From Microbacterium sp. LWH11-1.2 (GTDB lineage: Bacteria > Actinomycetota > Actinomycetes > Actinomycetales > Microbacteriaceae), in assembly GCF_038397745.1 (NCBI RefSeq), contig NZ_CP151636.1, positions 1,426,001-1,490,000 of the forward strand: a stretch of 64,000 nucleotides of DNA, given 5' to 3'. Positions 35,503-43,328 of the stretch are shown piece after piece. The translations under genes were made by a program, and so were the position numbers. The first letter of the stretch is position 1; every line of letters starts with the position of its first letter. The notes under the pieces were generated by a model, which was not told the DNA's origin, did no database searches, and saw only the letters and a list, made by a program, of their open reading frames with translations.

Positions 35503-36399
35503 ATGGCCGTCATGCAGGAGACCACCCGCATCGTCCTCGCCGGCAAGGAGCCGCGCGCACAGCGCAGAGCGCCGCGCACGGCCGGCGGCTGGCTGATCGT
35601 CCTCGGCAAGGTGATCCTCGGCGCGCTCTTCGTCGTCGCCTCGCTGTTCCCGCTCGCCTGGATGGTGATCGCGGGATTCAAGTCGAAGACCGAGGTCGTC
35701 GAGACCCCGTTCCAGTTCTTCCCCGAGGTGTGGCTGTGGCAGAACTACGCGCAGATCCTCGCTGACCCGACGTTCCTGCGCACACTGCTGTGGACGTTCT
35801 TCGGAGCCGTGCTCTTCACGGTCGGCAGCCTGGCGGTCAACTCCCTCGCCGCCTACGCCTTCGCGCGCCTCGACTTCCGGTTCAAGGGGACGATCTGGGC
35901 GATCGTCATCACGACGATGTTCATCCCGGGCATGACCATCCTGCTCACGAGCTTCATCGTCGTGACGCGCCTGTCCATGCTCGACACCCTCGGCGTGCTG
36001 GTGATCCCCGGGCTCGCCAGCGCCGGGATGGTGTTCTTCATCCGGCAGTTCTACCTGAACATCCCGAAGAGCCTCGAAGAGGCCGCGATGCTCGACGGCT
36101 GCGGCCGGTTCGGCATCTTCGTGCGGATCTTCCTGCCGCTGTCGAAGCCCCCGTTCGTGGTCATGGGCATCACGGCGTTCCTCGCGTACTGGAACTCCTA
36201 TGTCTGGCCGATCCTGACCATCACCTCGCCGGAGAGGTTCGTCCTGCAGCAGTACCTGGCGACCTTCCGCTCGGAGCGCAGCACCGAGCTGGGGCTGCTC
36301 ATGGCGGGGTCCGTGCTGGCGGCGGCACCGGTGATCATCCTGTTCCTGATCTTCCAGCGCCAGATCATCGGCAACATCAAGATGGCAGGTCTCAAGTAG
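35503..36399 (+). CDS. ABC sugar transporter permease 2 (MalG-like)
   Basis: A membrane protein of 298 residues with about six transmembrane helices. Seen: VASLFPLAWMVIAGFKSKTEVVETPFQFFP, the EAA loop KSLEEAAMLDGCGRFGIFVRIFLPLSKPP and the C-terminal FLIFQRQIIGNIKMAGLK. It starts one base after the stop of permease 1. The start could also be the ATG at 35512. The next gene is a secreted DUF4185 protein 11 bases downstream, so enzyme and importer are cotranscribed. Confidence 0.93.
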   Translation: MAVMQETTRIVLAGKEPRAQRRAPRTAGGWLIVLGKVILGALFVVASLFPLAWMVIAGFKSKTEVVETPFQFFPEVWLWQNYAQILADPTFLRTLLWTFFGAVLFTVGSLAVNSLAAYAFARLDFRFKGTIWAIVITTMFIPGMTILLTSFIVVTRLSMLDTLGVLVIPGLASAGMVFFIRQFYLNIPKSLEEAAMLDGCGRFGIFVRIFLPLSKPPFVVMGITAFLAYWNSYVWPILTITSPERFVLQQYLATFRSERSTELGLLMAGSVLAAAPVIILFLIFQRQIIGNIKMAGLK

Positions 36400-36410
36400 A
36401 GGAGAGGTCG

Positions 36411-37511
36411 ATGGAGACCCAGAACACGCACGGTGGCGGAATCAGTCGCCGAGGAGTGCTGCAGGGAGCCGCCGTGCTCGGCGCCGCGTTCGTCGCGGCG
36501 ACGGCACCGGCACCACCGGCATCAGCCGCCGGACTCACGGTGACGAGGATCAAAGTGCTCGCGGGAACCCAGAGCCCGCTGCAGTACGGCGTGGGCGCGA
36601 CCGATCTCGGCATCCCGGCCCGCACGCCGGACGGGCGGATGCTGTTCCTGTTCGGCGACACATGGGCCGACACCGTGGGAGGGGCGAACTGGCGCTCGCC
36701 GGTGGCGCTGTACTCGTCGACGACGAACCTCGACGCGGGCGTGACCTTCGACGGCTGCGGCGGGGCGGGCGCGAACACGCAGGGCGTGGCGCCGCAGCTC
36801 TGGTACTACCCGCACGACGCGTACTTCACGACCGTCATCCCGTCCGACGTGATAACGATCGGATCGCGGATGTACCTGCACGCGATCGTGAACGGTCCGC
36901 AGTTCGGCGCTGTGCGCTGGACCGAGCTGTGGAAATCGGACGACAACGGCGCGACCTGGCAGCACACCGGTCTGCAGTTCCCTGCCGACATGGCGGGCGG
37001 GAAGTTCCAGTGCATCACGTGGGGGCTCGGCAGCGACGGCTACGTGTACATCTACGGCACCGGATTCCAGCGCGACAAGGGCATCGTGCTCTACCGTGTG
37101 TCGTCGAACAACATGACCACGCTCTCGGCCTACCAGCCGTGGGGGTTCGCGAACGGATCCTGGGGCTGGGGAAAGCCCGTGACCGAGGTCCTGCCCGGAG
37201 GGTTCGGCGAGATGTGCCTGCGGCCCCTCGGCGGCAAGTGGATCCTCACCTGGTTCAACGCTCCCGAGTACCGGATCGACGCGATGGTGCTGAACACCCC
37301 GACCGACAACCTGTACACGGCGACCAAGACGACGCTGCTGCACGGCACCGAGTGGGGAACGGAGGATGCCTCGCACGTCGCGCAGTTGTACGGCGGATAC
37401 ATCATCCCCGGGTCGACGCTGTCGGATCTGCACCTCAGCGTGAGCCAGTGGCACACCGGGAACAACAGCGTCTATCACTCGGAGCAGTTCCGGGTGCAGG
37501 GACTCGTCTGA
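36411..37511 (+). CDS. DUF4185 (GH183-type) Tat-secreted protein, probable endo-D-arabinanase
   Basis: A protein of 366 residues with a Tat signal (ISRRGVLQGAAVLGAAFVAAT, cut near APASAA at about 40). Then comes a DUF4185 propeller with LFLFGDTWADTVGG, YLHAIVNGPQFGAVRWTELW and WLTWFNAPEYRIDAM-like blades (the last read as WILTWFNAPEYRID). It is paralogous to 31841-33001 but secreted free rather than lipid-anchored. A strong ribosome site GAGGAGAGG precedes the ATG by 4 bases. Endo-acting D-arabinan cleavage is the likely activity, from the family and from its place as last gene of the sugar-import operon. Confidence 0.83.
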   Translation: METQNTHGGGISRRGVLQGAAVLGAAFVAATAPAPPASAAGLTVTRIKVLAGTQSPLQYGVGATDLGIPARTPDGRMLFLFGDTWADTVGGANWRSPVALYSSTTNLDAGVTFDGCGGAGANTQGVAPQLWYYPHDAYFTTVIPSDVITIGSRMYLHAIVNGPQFGAVRWTELWKSDDNGATWQHTGLQFPADMAGGKFQCITWGLGSDGYVYIYGTGFQRDKGIVLYRVSSNNMTTLSAYQPWGFANGSWGWGKPVTEVLPGGFGEMCLRPLGGKWILTWFNAPEYRIDAMVLNTPTDNLYTATKTTLLHGTEWGTEDASHVAQLYGGYIIPGSTLSDLHLSVSQWHTGNNSVYHSEQFRVQGLV

Positions 37512-37520
37512 GGGCAGCGG

Positions 37521-38363
37521 TCAGAGCTCGACTGACCCCGAGATGACCACGTCGGCACGGCCGCCCACCCACACCTGATCGGCCTCCCGGCTGATCCGGA
37601 TCCGTCCCCGGCGTCCGATGGCCGTGCCCTGTGCGGCGAGATACGGGGCGTGGGCGCGACCGCTCGCGAGCAGCCACTCCGCCGCCGCGGCGTTCAGGCT
37701 GCCGGTCACCGGGTCCTCCCGCAGCGGGCCCTCGCCGTCGGTGAAGAACGCGCGCAGCTCGAACGCGGTCTCGGATCCTTCCGGGTGAGGGCCGATCAAG
37801 CCGATGTCCCAGACGCCGGGGTGACCTGCGACATCGGGGCGGAGGCCGAGAACCGTCTCGGCGCTGTCGAGCAGCAGGCCGACCCAGCCGGGGCCGTTGT
37901 CGAGCCACTCGGCGTCGACGAGCTGCTCGCGGCTGATGCCCAGGATCTCGACCAGCTCGGTGACGAGCTCGGGCGCGACGGGGCCGGAGCGCGTCCGAGG
38001 CGGCGAGGCGAAGGCCAGTCTGTCGCCGTCCACCCGCACCGGGATCAGGCCGGCAGGGCACTGCTGGATCACCGTGCCGGGGGTCGACGGCGCGCCGCCG
38101 GCATCCAGCCACGCCCTCGCCGTTCCGAGCGTCGGATGCCCCGCGAAGGGGAGTTCGGTGCTCAGGCTGAAGATGCGCACGCGGTAGTCCGCGCCGGCAT
38201 CGGTCGGCGGCAGCACGAAGGTGCACTCGGAGAGGTTCGTCCACACCGAGAACCGTCGCAGGTCATCGTCGTCGAGGCCGTCCGCATCGAGCACGACGGC
38301 GACGGGGTTCCCCGTGCCGGGGGTGTCGCCGAACACGTCGACCTGTCGGAATCCACGCTGCAT
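37521..38363 (-). CDS. PhzF-family isomerase/epimerase-like protein
   Basis: A protein of 280 residues of the PhzF fold (two diaminopimelate-epimerase-like halves). Seen: VDVFGDTPGTGNPVAVVLDADGL, the catalytic-glutamate segment NLSECTFVLPP, LPFAGHPTLGTARAWL, and EDPVTGSLNAAAAEWLL in the second half. PhzF itself acts in phenazine synthesis, but most family members have unknown substrates. It carries no operator and is probably not part of the sugar regulon. The start used gives MQRGFRQVDVF. Confidence 0.87.
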   Translation of the reverse strand: MQRGFRQVDVFGDTPGTGNPVAVVLDADGLDDDDLRRFSVWTNLSECTFVLPPTDAGADYRVRIFSLSTELPFAGHPTLGTARAWLDAGGAPSTPGTVIQQCPAGLIPVRVDGDRLAFASPPRTRSGPVAPELVTELVEILGISREQLVDAEWLDNGPGWVGLLLDSAETVLGLRPDVAGHPGVWDIGLIGPHPEGSETAFELRAFFTDGEGPLREDPVTGSLNAAAAEWLLASGRAHAPYLAAQGTAIGRRGRIRISREADQVWVGGRADVVISGSVEL

Positions 38364-38503
38364 GTCTGGAGGATAGCGGGCTGACGGGCGCGCCCGCACT
38401 CGCACTCAGCAGACGGAAAGCTCGTCTTCATACCGTCGAGGGAGGGAATGCCCCTGCTCCGCGCCTGGCGCGCGCGTGTCCTGCCACGAAGGAAGAACTC
38501 CTC

Positions 38504-38944
38504 ATGACGAACACCACCCGCCCCTCTGCCTCCGCCTCGCTGGGACTCCTCGTCCTCCGCGTCGTCGTCGGAGCCGTCTTCGCCGCCCACGGTGCGCAGA
38601 AGATCTTCGAGTACACCCTGCCCGGCACCATCGGCAGCTTCGCGGGCATGGGGATCCCCCTGCCCGAGATCGCGGCACCGGTCGTCGCCTTCATCGAGCT
38701 CGTCGGCGGCATCCTGCTGATCGCCGGGTTCTTCACCCGCCCGGTCGGCATCCTCCTCGCGATCGACATGGCCGTCGCCCTCGTCGCGGTGCACCTTCCG
38801 GCCGGACTCTGGGTCGGCGAGGGCGGCTACGAGTTCGTGGCCGTGCTCGGCGTCGCCGCGCTCGCGCTCGCCTTCACGGGCGCCGGGCGGTTCTCCCTCG
38901 ACGCAGCTCTCCTGCGCGGACGCGTCCCGGCCTGGATCGCCTGA
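38504..38944 (+). CDS. DoxX-family membrane protein
   Basis: A membrane protein of 146 residues with four hydrophobic segments. Seen: GLLVLRVVVGAVFAAHGAQKIFEY, VVAFIELVGGILLIAGFFTRPVGILLAIDMAVALVAVHLPAGLW and FVAVLGVAALALAFTGAGRFSLDAAL, the DoxX pattern. Members are linked to redox stress and thiosulfate or quinone metabolism; the exact role is unknown. AAGGAAG lies 8 bases before the ATG. It is divergent from the PhzF gene, and the 140 bases between them hold no clear operator. Confidence 0.9.
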   Translation: MTNTTRPSASASLGLLVLRVVVGAVFAAHGAQKIFEYTLPGTIGSFAGMGIPLPEIAAPVVAFIELVGGILLIAGFFTRPVGILLAIDMAVALVAVHLPAGLWVGEGGYEFVAVLGVAALALAFTGAGRFSLDAALLRGRVPAWIA

Positions 38945-38972
38945 GGATCGATCGCGAGCAGCCCGGACGCCG

Positions 38973-40106
38973 TCAGTCCTGAGGCGCCCGCGGCGGGGTC
39001 GCCCCGATGTCGGGAACGGGAGCCGTCCCTAGGTGGACCTCCAGGTCGTCGGCCGTCGGCGTCTTCGGACGCCGCGCGGTCGGTCGGTCGAGGTAGAACA
39101 CGGCGGTCGAGGCGATGTCGTCGCGCAGGGGGAGGTAGCGCCAGCCGCTCCGCCAGCCGAGGGCCTGGATGTCGACCTTCGGGATGCCGGTCGCGAAGTG
39201 GATCGGATCGAGCAGGTGCCAGCGGTACATGCCGAAGCGCTGCTGGCTCACATAGAGGCCGTCCGGTCTGATCACCTGCGGCATCCCGAGATACGGGGTG
39301 GAGAACTCGGTGTAGCCACTGCCGGGGATGTCGAAGTTCCAGGCGCCGCCGAAATAGTCCTCGGTGCCGGTGCCGCAGATCGTCGGATACTCGGTGTCGT
39401 CGTCGAGGTAGAACTTGATCTCGCCCTCGCCCCACCAGCCGTTGGAGTTCACTCCCCAGGCGATGTACGTGCCGACGTACTGGCCATGGCCCTCGATCCC
39501 CTCGAGGATGACGTGCGGCGTGAGGTCCTCGAGGGGGTTCGACCGACGCCACTGGGCATGGAAGTACGCGTCGTTCGAGTGGTCGCCGCCGATCTCGTAC
39601 GTCACCTGGTAGTACACGCGCACGTCGACGACCGAGGTGTTCTCGACCGTCAGGCGCGCGCCGTCCTTGAACGGCATCGGCCAGTACGAGTTGAAGCCGC
39701 CGTGCGGGTTCGCGGCGATCGTCTGCGAGTTCACCTGGGCGAACACGCCCCAGCCGTTGCAGAAGAAGTCGCCGTACGGCACCTCGACCGCCGGCTCCTC
39801 GGATCCGTCCCAGTAGGCGCGCAGCAGCAGTGTGCGCCAGTTGTCGGTGTGCGTCGTGATCCAGATGTGCGTGATCTTCCCGGCACCCTCGATGTTCGCG
39901 AGCTCGAATGTCTCGCCGGCCTTGATGTCGATGCTCGGGGAGATCTTCCAGCCGGGGCCGAGGTCACGCGCGTTCCCCGCGCCCGTGCCCTCGGTCGCCC
40001 GGCCTCCGCCCCCAGCGGAACCGTCGAAGTTCTCCGGCGAGATCGAACGCGTCTGCACGGATCGCAGCGCTGCGAGGGATGCCAGGTCAGAGGAAGCAGA
40101 AGTCAT
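38973..40106 (-). CDS. DUF2961 (GH172) enzyme, probable exo-alpha-D-arabinofuranosidase
   Basis: A protein of 377 residues without signal peptide, so cytoplasmic. Seen: the GH172 motifs WGEGEIKFYLDDD (225-237) and GTGTEDYFGG (245-254), holding the glutamates that act as catalytic residues in characterised members, plus PFKDGARLTVENTS. GH172 includes alpha-D-fructofuranosidases and alpha-D-arabinofuranosidases; the arabinan neighbours favour the second. Start: the ATG at 40106, with a TTG 9 bases upstream as an alternative. The operator with one mismatch (40117-40128) lies 10 bases ahead and is shared with the divergent lacI-type gene. Confidence 0.85.
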   Translation of the reverse strand: MTSASSDLASLAALRSVQTRSISPENFDGSAGGGGRATEGTGAGNARDLGPGWKISPSIDIKAGETFELANIEGAGKITHIWITTHTDNWRTLLLRAYWDGSEEPAVEVPYGDFFCNGWGVFAQVNSQTIAANPHGGFNSYWPMPFKDGARLTVENTSVVDVRVYYQVTYEIGGDHSNDAYFHAQWRRSNPLEDLTPHVILEGIEGHGQYVGTYIAWGVNSNGWWGEGEIKFYLDDDTEYPTICGTGTEDYFGGAWNFDIPGSGYTEFSTPYLGMPQVIRPDGLYVSQQRFGMYRWHLLDPIHFATGIPKVDIQALGWRSGWRYLPLRDDIASTAVFYLDRPTARRPKTPTADDLEVHLGTAPVPDIGATPPRAPQD

Positions 40107-40116
40107 GGGCGTCAAT

Positions 40117-40128
40117 GTAATCGATTTC
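40117..40128. promoter_or_regulatory. LacI-type operator 3 (GH172 gene / regulator gene)
   Basis: GTAATCGATTTC differs from the GAAATCGATTTC palindrome at one base. It is in the 102-base space between the GH172 gene and the divergent regulator gene, so it can control both. Confidence 0.75.
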
Positions 40129-40208
40129 AGCGCAGAACTCCAGAGATCGCCTGCGCGCGCGATACTGTTGCTTCACGTCCGGCTCGACCGGGCAGGCAGT
40201 GAGGGTGC

Positions 40209-41192
40209 ATGGCCACGATCTACGACGTCGCAGAACTCGCGGGAGTCTCTCCCGCGACGGTCTCGCGCGTCTTCAACGGCACGAGCGTGTCGGAGGAGAA
40301 GGTCGCCGCGGTCCGGGATGCCGCCGAGAAGCTGAGCTTCACACCGAATCGCACGGCACGCACCCTGCGCCGCCAGAGCTCCGAGGTGATCGCTCTGGTG
40401 ATCCCCGACATCGAGAACCCCTACTTCACCGAGATGGCCCGCGGCGTCGAGGACGTGGCATCCGAAGCCGGCTACTCGGTCGTGCTCTGCAACTCCGATG
40501 CCCAGATGGAGAAGGAGGCCACGTACCTCCGGATCGCGATCGCCGAGCACATGTCCGGCGTGATCATCGCGACGGCGGACGAGGGCACCAAGCTCGACAC
40601 GATCCTGGCGACCGGGCGACCCGTCGTCGCCGTCGACCGCAGCACGACCTACGACATCGACGGGGTCGTCATGGCGAACCGCGCCGCCGGGACGTCGGCG
40701 ACCAAGGATCTGATCGACGCGGGGTATCGGCGCATCGCCTACATCGGCGGCCCCGAGCACATCGACACGGCGGCCGAGCGCGCCGCGGGGTGGCGTACGG
40801 CGCTCGGTGCCGCGTATCCGGATCTCGACCTCGACGCGCTACAGCGGTTCGAGACGTTCCGCGTCGACGGCGGCCGTGCCGCCATGGAGGATCTCCTCTC
40901 GCTGCCGGAACCGCCGGATGCCGTCGTCGCCGGGAACAACCTCATCGGCGTCGGCGCGATCCAGGTGCTCACCGAGCACGGGCTCACGCCGCCCCACGTG
41001 GGGGTCGCCGTCATCGGCTCGCTGCCGTTCACGACACTGTCGCCCAGTGCCGTGACCGTCGTGCGACTGCCCGCCCGCCACATGGGCGTGACCGCGGCGC
41101 GGATGCTGCTCGAGCGCATCAAGGGCGACAAGCAGCCGGCGCGCACGGTCGTGCTGCGCAACGAGGTGCAGCCCGCGAACCCTCGGTCCTGA
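40209..41192 (+). CDS. LacI-family transcriptional regulator of the arabinan locus
   Basis: A protein of 327 residues. Seen: an N-terminal LacI helix-turn-helix (ATIYDVAELAGVSPATVSRVFNGTSVSEEKV) with hinge helix, then a periplasmic-binding-like sugar domain (VIALVIPDIENPYFTEMARGVED, PVVAVDRSTTYDIDGVVMANRAAG). It is the only LacI-type gene in the window and lies next to operator 3, so it most likely binds GAAATCGATTTC at the four sites. The inducer would be a D-arabinose-containing oligosaccharide or D-arabinose (inference). Confidence 0.9.
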   Translation: MATIYDVAELAGVSPATVSRVFNGTSVSEEKVAAVRDAAEKLSFTPNRTARTLRRQSSEVIALVIPDIENPYFTEMARGVEDVASEAGYSVVLCNSDAQMEKEATYLRIAIAEHMSGVIIATADEGTKLDTILATGRPVVAVDRSTTYDIDGVVMANRAAGTSATKDLIDAGYRRIAYIGGPEHIDTAAERAAGWRTALGAAYPDLDLDALQRFETFRVDGGRAAMEDLLSLPEPPDAVVAGNNLIGVGAIQVLTEHGLTPPHVGVAVIGSLPFTTLSPSAVTVVRLPARHMGVTAARMLLERIKGDKQPARTVVLRNEVQPANPRS

Positions 41193-41203
41193 GCGGCCTT
41201 CGC

Positions 41204-41635
41204 TCAGGAGGAGCCCCAGAAGCGGGTCGCCAGATTCGCGACCTCCTTGTCGAGCTCTTCGAGTCGCCGGTCGATCGACCCGAGGCGGGTGTCGACCTTG
41301 TCCTCAAGGGTGTCGAACTTGTTCTCGAGCAGATCGAACCTGGCATCGAACTGCATCTGGAAGCCGTCGAAGCGGGCGATCATCTCGTTGCGGAGCCCGG
41401 CTATCGCGTGCTCGTTCTGTCGGGAGAGCGAGGTCAGCGTGCTCTCGTTCTGTCGTGAGAGCGAGGCGAGCGTGTTCTCGTTCTGCCCGGTCAGGACCGC
41501 GAGCGTGTTCTGGCTCTGGCCGGTGAGTGCCGTCAGCGTCCGGTCGTTCTGCCGCAGCAGCAGGGAGACCGCGCCGATCATCACGGCGGCGAACACGCCG
41601 ATCAGTGTCCACACCTGCGGCTCGGTCATCTCCAT
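41204..41635 (-). CDS. Membrane-anchored coiled-coil protein with 11-residue repeats
   Basis: A protein of 143 residues. One N-terminal transmembrane helix (about 8-27) is followed by four near-copies of an 11-residue unit (VLTGQNENTLA, SLSRQNESTLT and two variants) between about 35 and 80. Then comes a heptad-like coiled coil (FDLLENKFDTLEDKVDTRLGSIDRRLEELDKEVANLATRF). The family is not recognised; it resembles small membrane-tethered coiled-coil proteins such as those near hemolysin XhlA types. It faces the LacI gene and is divergent from the FGGY kinase. It is probably not part of the sugar pathway. Confidence 0.7.
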   Translation of the reverse strand: MEMTEPQVWTLIGVFAAVMIGAVSLLLRQNDRTLTALTGQSQNTLAVLTGQNENTLASLSRQNESTLTSLSRQNEHAIAGLRNEMIARFDGFQMQFDARFDLLENKFDTLEDKVDTRLGSIDRRLEELDKEVANLATRFWGSS

Positions 41636-41757
41636 GGCTCCATTCTGCGAACGAAACACCAGATTGTCACGGTATTCCGGATGCCGACCGCCCATATCCC
41701 ACGCGCTGTGAACAAGCCGAATCGTGCAGGTTCGGTGCAGCAAGAGTCGCCGCCGCC

Positions 41758-41787
41758 TTGCGACTTGAAATCGATTTCGCGTACAGT
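41758..41787 (+). promoter_or_regulatory. Promoter of the kinase-GH116-isomerase operon
   Basis: TTGCGA (41758-41763), 18 bases, then TACAGT (41782-41787). Operator 4 occupies the spacer, as in the ABC operon promoter. Confidence 0.75.
41767..41778. promoter_or_regulatory. LacI-type operator 4 (kinase operon)
   Basis: A perfect palindrome GAAATCGATTTC between the -35 and -10 of the kinase promoter. Confidence 0.88.
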
Positions 41788-41834
41788 GACGAACAGGTTT
41801 CAGATTCTGCCGCTCAGGTTTCAAGGAGGACGCC

Positions 41835-43328
41835 ATGCGCTGCACCCTCGGGGTGGACATCGGCACATCCAGCAGCAAAGGCGTGCTGGTCGATGGCGAC
41901 GGCAGGATCCTCGCGACCGCGACGCGGTCTCACGACGTCAGCCGTCCGCGCACCGGCTGGGTGGAGATGGACGGGCGCGTGTGGTGGGACGAGTTCGTCG
42001 CGATCGCGCGCGAGATGCTCGCCGCTGCGCCGGATGCCGAGATCGCGGGTGTCGGCGTGAGCGGCATGGGGCCCTGCATCCTGCTCACGGACGACGGGGA
42101 TGAGCCCGTGCGCCCCGCGATCCTGTACGGCGTCGACACCCGCTCCGGCGCACAGATCGAGCGGATGACGGCGGAGCTGGGCGTCGACGAGATCACCCGG
42201 ATCGGGGGCTCGACGCTCACCTCGCAGGCCGGCGGCCCGAAGCTGGTCTGGGTCGCGGATGAGGAGCCCGACGCGTGGGCGCGTGCCCGCCGATTCTTCA
42301 TGCCGGCATCCTGGCTCGTGCGCAAGCTCACCGGTGCCTACGTGCTCGACCACCAGTCGGCGAGTCAGGTCTCGCCGCTCTATGACATCGAGAACGAGCG
42401 CTGGCATGACCCGTCGTGGGAGCGGTACGCCGACGGCATCGAGCAGCCCGCGCTCGCCTGGGCGGGCGACATCGCCGGCGAGGTGACCGCGGAAGCGGCA
42501 TCCGCCACCGGCATCCCCGCGGGGACCCCCGTCATCACCGGCACGATCGACGCCTGGACCGAGGCGGTGAGCGTCGGCGCGCACGAGGTCGGCGACCTGA
42601 TGCTCATGTACGGCACGACGATGTTCCTCGTGGCGACCGGCGCCGAGACGCTGCGCACGCCCTCGATGTGGACGACGGCCGGCGCGTTCGCGGGCACCCG
42701 CAATCTCGCCGGAGGGCTCTCCACGTCGGGCGCGCTCACCGCGTGGCTGAAGGACCTCACCGGCGCCGACTATCCGGAACTGCTGGCGGATGCCGAGAGG
42801 TCGGGGCCCGGCGCCCGCGGCCTGCTCGTGCTGCCCTACTTCGCAGGCGAGCGCACGCCGATCCAGGATCCGGATGCCCGCGGCGTGATCGCCGGTCTCA
42901 CCCTCGAGCACGAACGCGGTGACCTCTATCGCGCGGCGCTCGAGGCGACGGCGCTCGGCGTGCGGCACAACGTCGAGACCATGCGTGCGGCGGGAGCCGA
43001 CATCCGCCGGATCGTCGCGGTCGGCGGCGGCACGCAGGGGAGGCTCTGGCTGCAGGTGATCTCCGATGTCACCGGACTCGACCAGGAGGTGCCGGAGACG
43101 ACCATCGGCGCGAGCTACGGCGCGGCCTTCCTGGCCGCGACGGCGACCGCCGGCACCGGCGCAGCCCCGCTCATCGCCGACTGGAATCCGGTCGCCGAGA
43201 CCGTCCACCCGGATGCGGCGCTCCGCGCCTTCTACGACTCGCTGTTCGACCGCTACACGCGGCTGTACGAGGGCTCGAAGGACGTCGTGCACGAGCTCGC
43301 CGCCGCGCAGCGCGGAGCATCCGCATGA
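41835..43328 (+). CDS. FGGY carbohydrate kinase, probable D-ribulokinase
   Basis: A protein of 497 residues in the xylulokinase/ribulokinase superfamily. Seen: the phosphate motif GVDIGTSSSKG (6-16), the WVEMDGRVWWDE segment, and the C-terminal half with GTIDAWTEAVSVGAHEVGDLMLMYGTT and IVAVGGGTQGRLWLQVISDVTG. AAGGAGG lies 7 bases before the ATG. It would phosphorylate the ketopentose from the isomerase two genes downstream; with D-arabinose as input this is D-ribulose. Xylulokinase activity cannot be excluded. It overlaps the GH116 gene by ATGA. Confidence 0.87.
   Translation: MRCTLGVDIGTSSSKGVLVDGDGRILATATRSHDVSRPRTGWVEMDGRVWWDEFVAIAREMLAAAPDAEIAGVGVSGMGPCILLTDDGDEPVRPAILYGVDTRSGAQIERMTAELGVDEITRIGGSTLTSQAGGPKLVWVADEEPDAWARARRFFMPASWLVRKLTGAYVLDHQSASQVSPLYDIENERWHDPSWERYADGIEQPALAWAGDIAGEVTAEAASATGIPAGTPVITGTIDAWTEAVSVGAHEVGDLMLMYGTTMFLVATGAETLRTPSMWTTAGAFAGTRNLAGGLSTSGALTAWLKDLTGADYPELLADAERSGPGARGLLVLPYFAGERTPIQDPDARGVIAGLTLEHERGDLYRAALEATALGVRHNVETMRAAGADIRRIVAVGGGTQGRLWLQVISDVTGLDQEVPETTIGASYGAAFLAATATAGTGAAPLIADWNPVAETVHPDAALRAFYDSLFDRYTRLYEGSKDVVHELAAAQRGASA

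Noticed and set aside
41814..43292. A 492-residue minus-strand open frame opposite the FGGY kinase
   Set aside because: It is antisense to a motif-rich kinase gene and itself lacks motifs.
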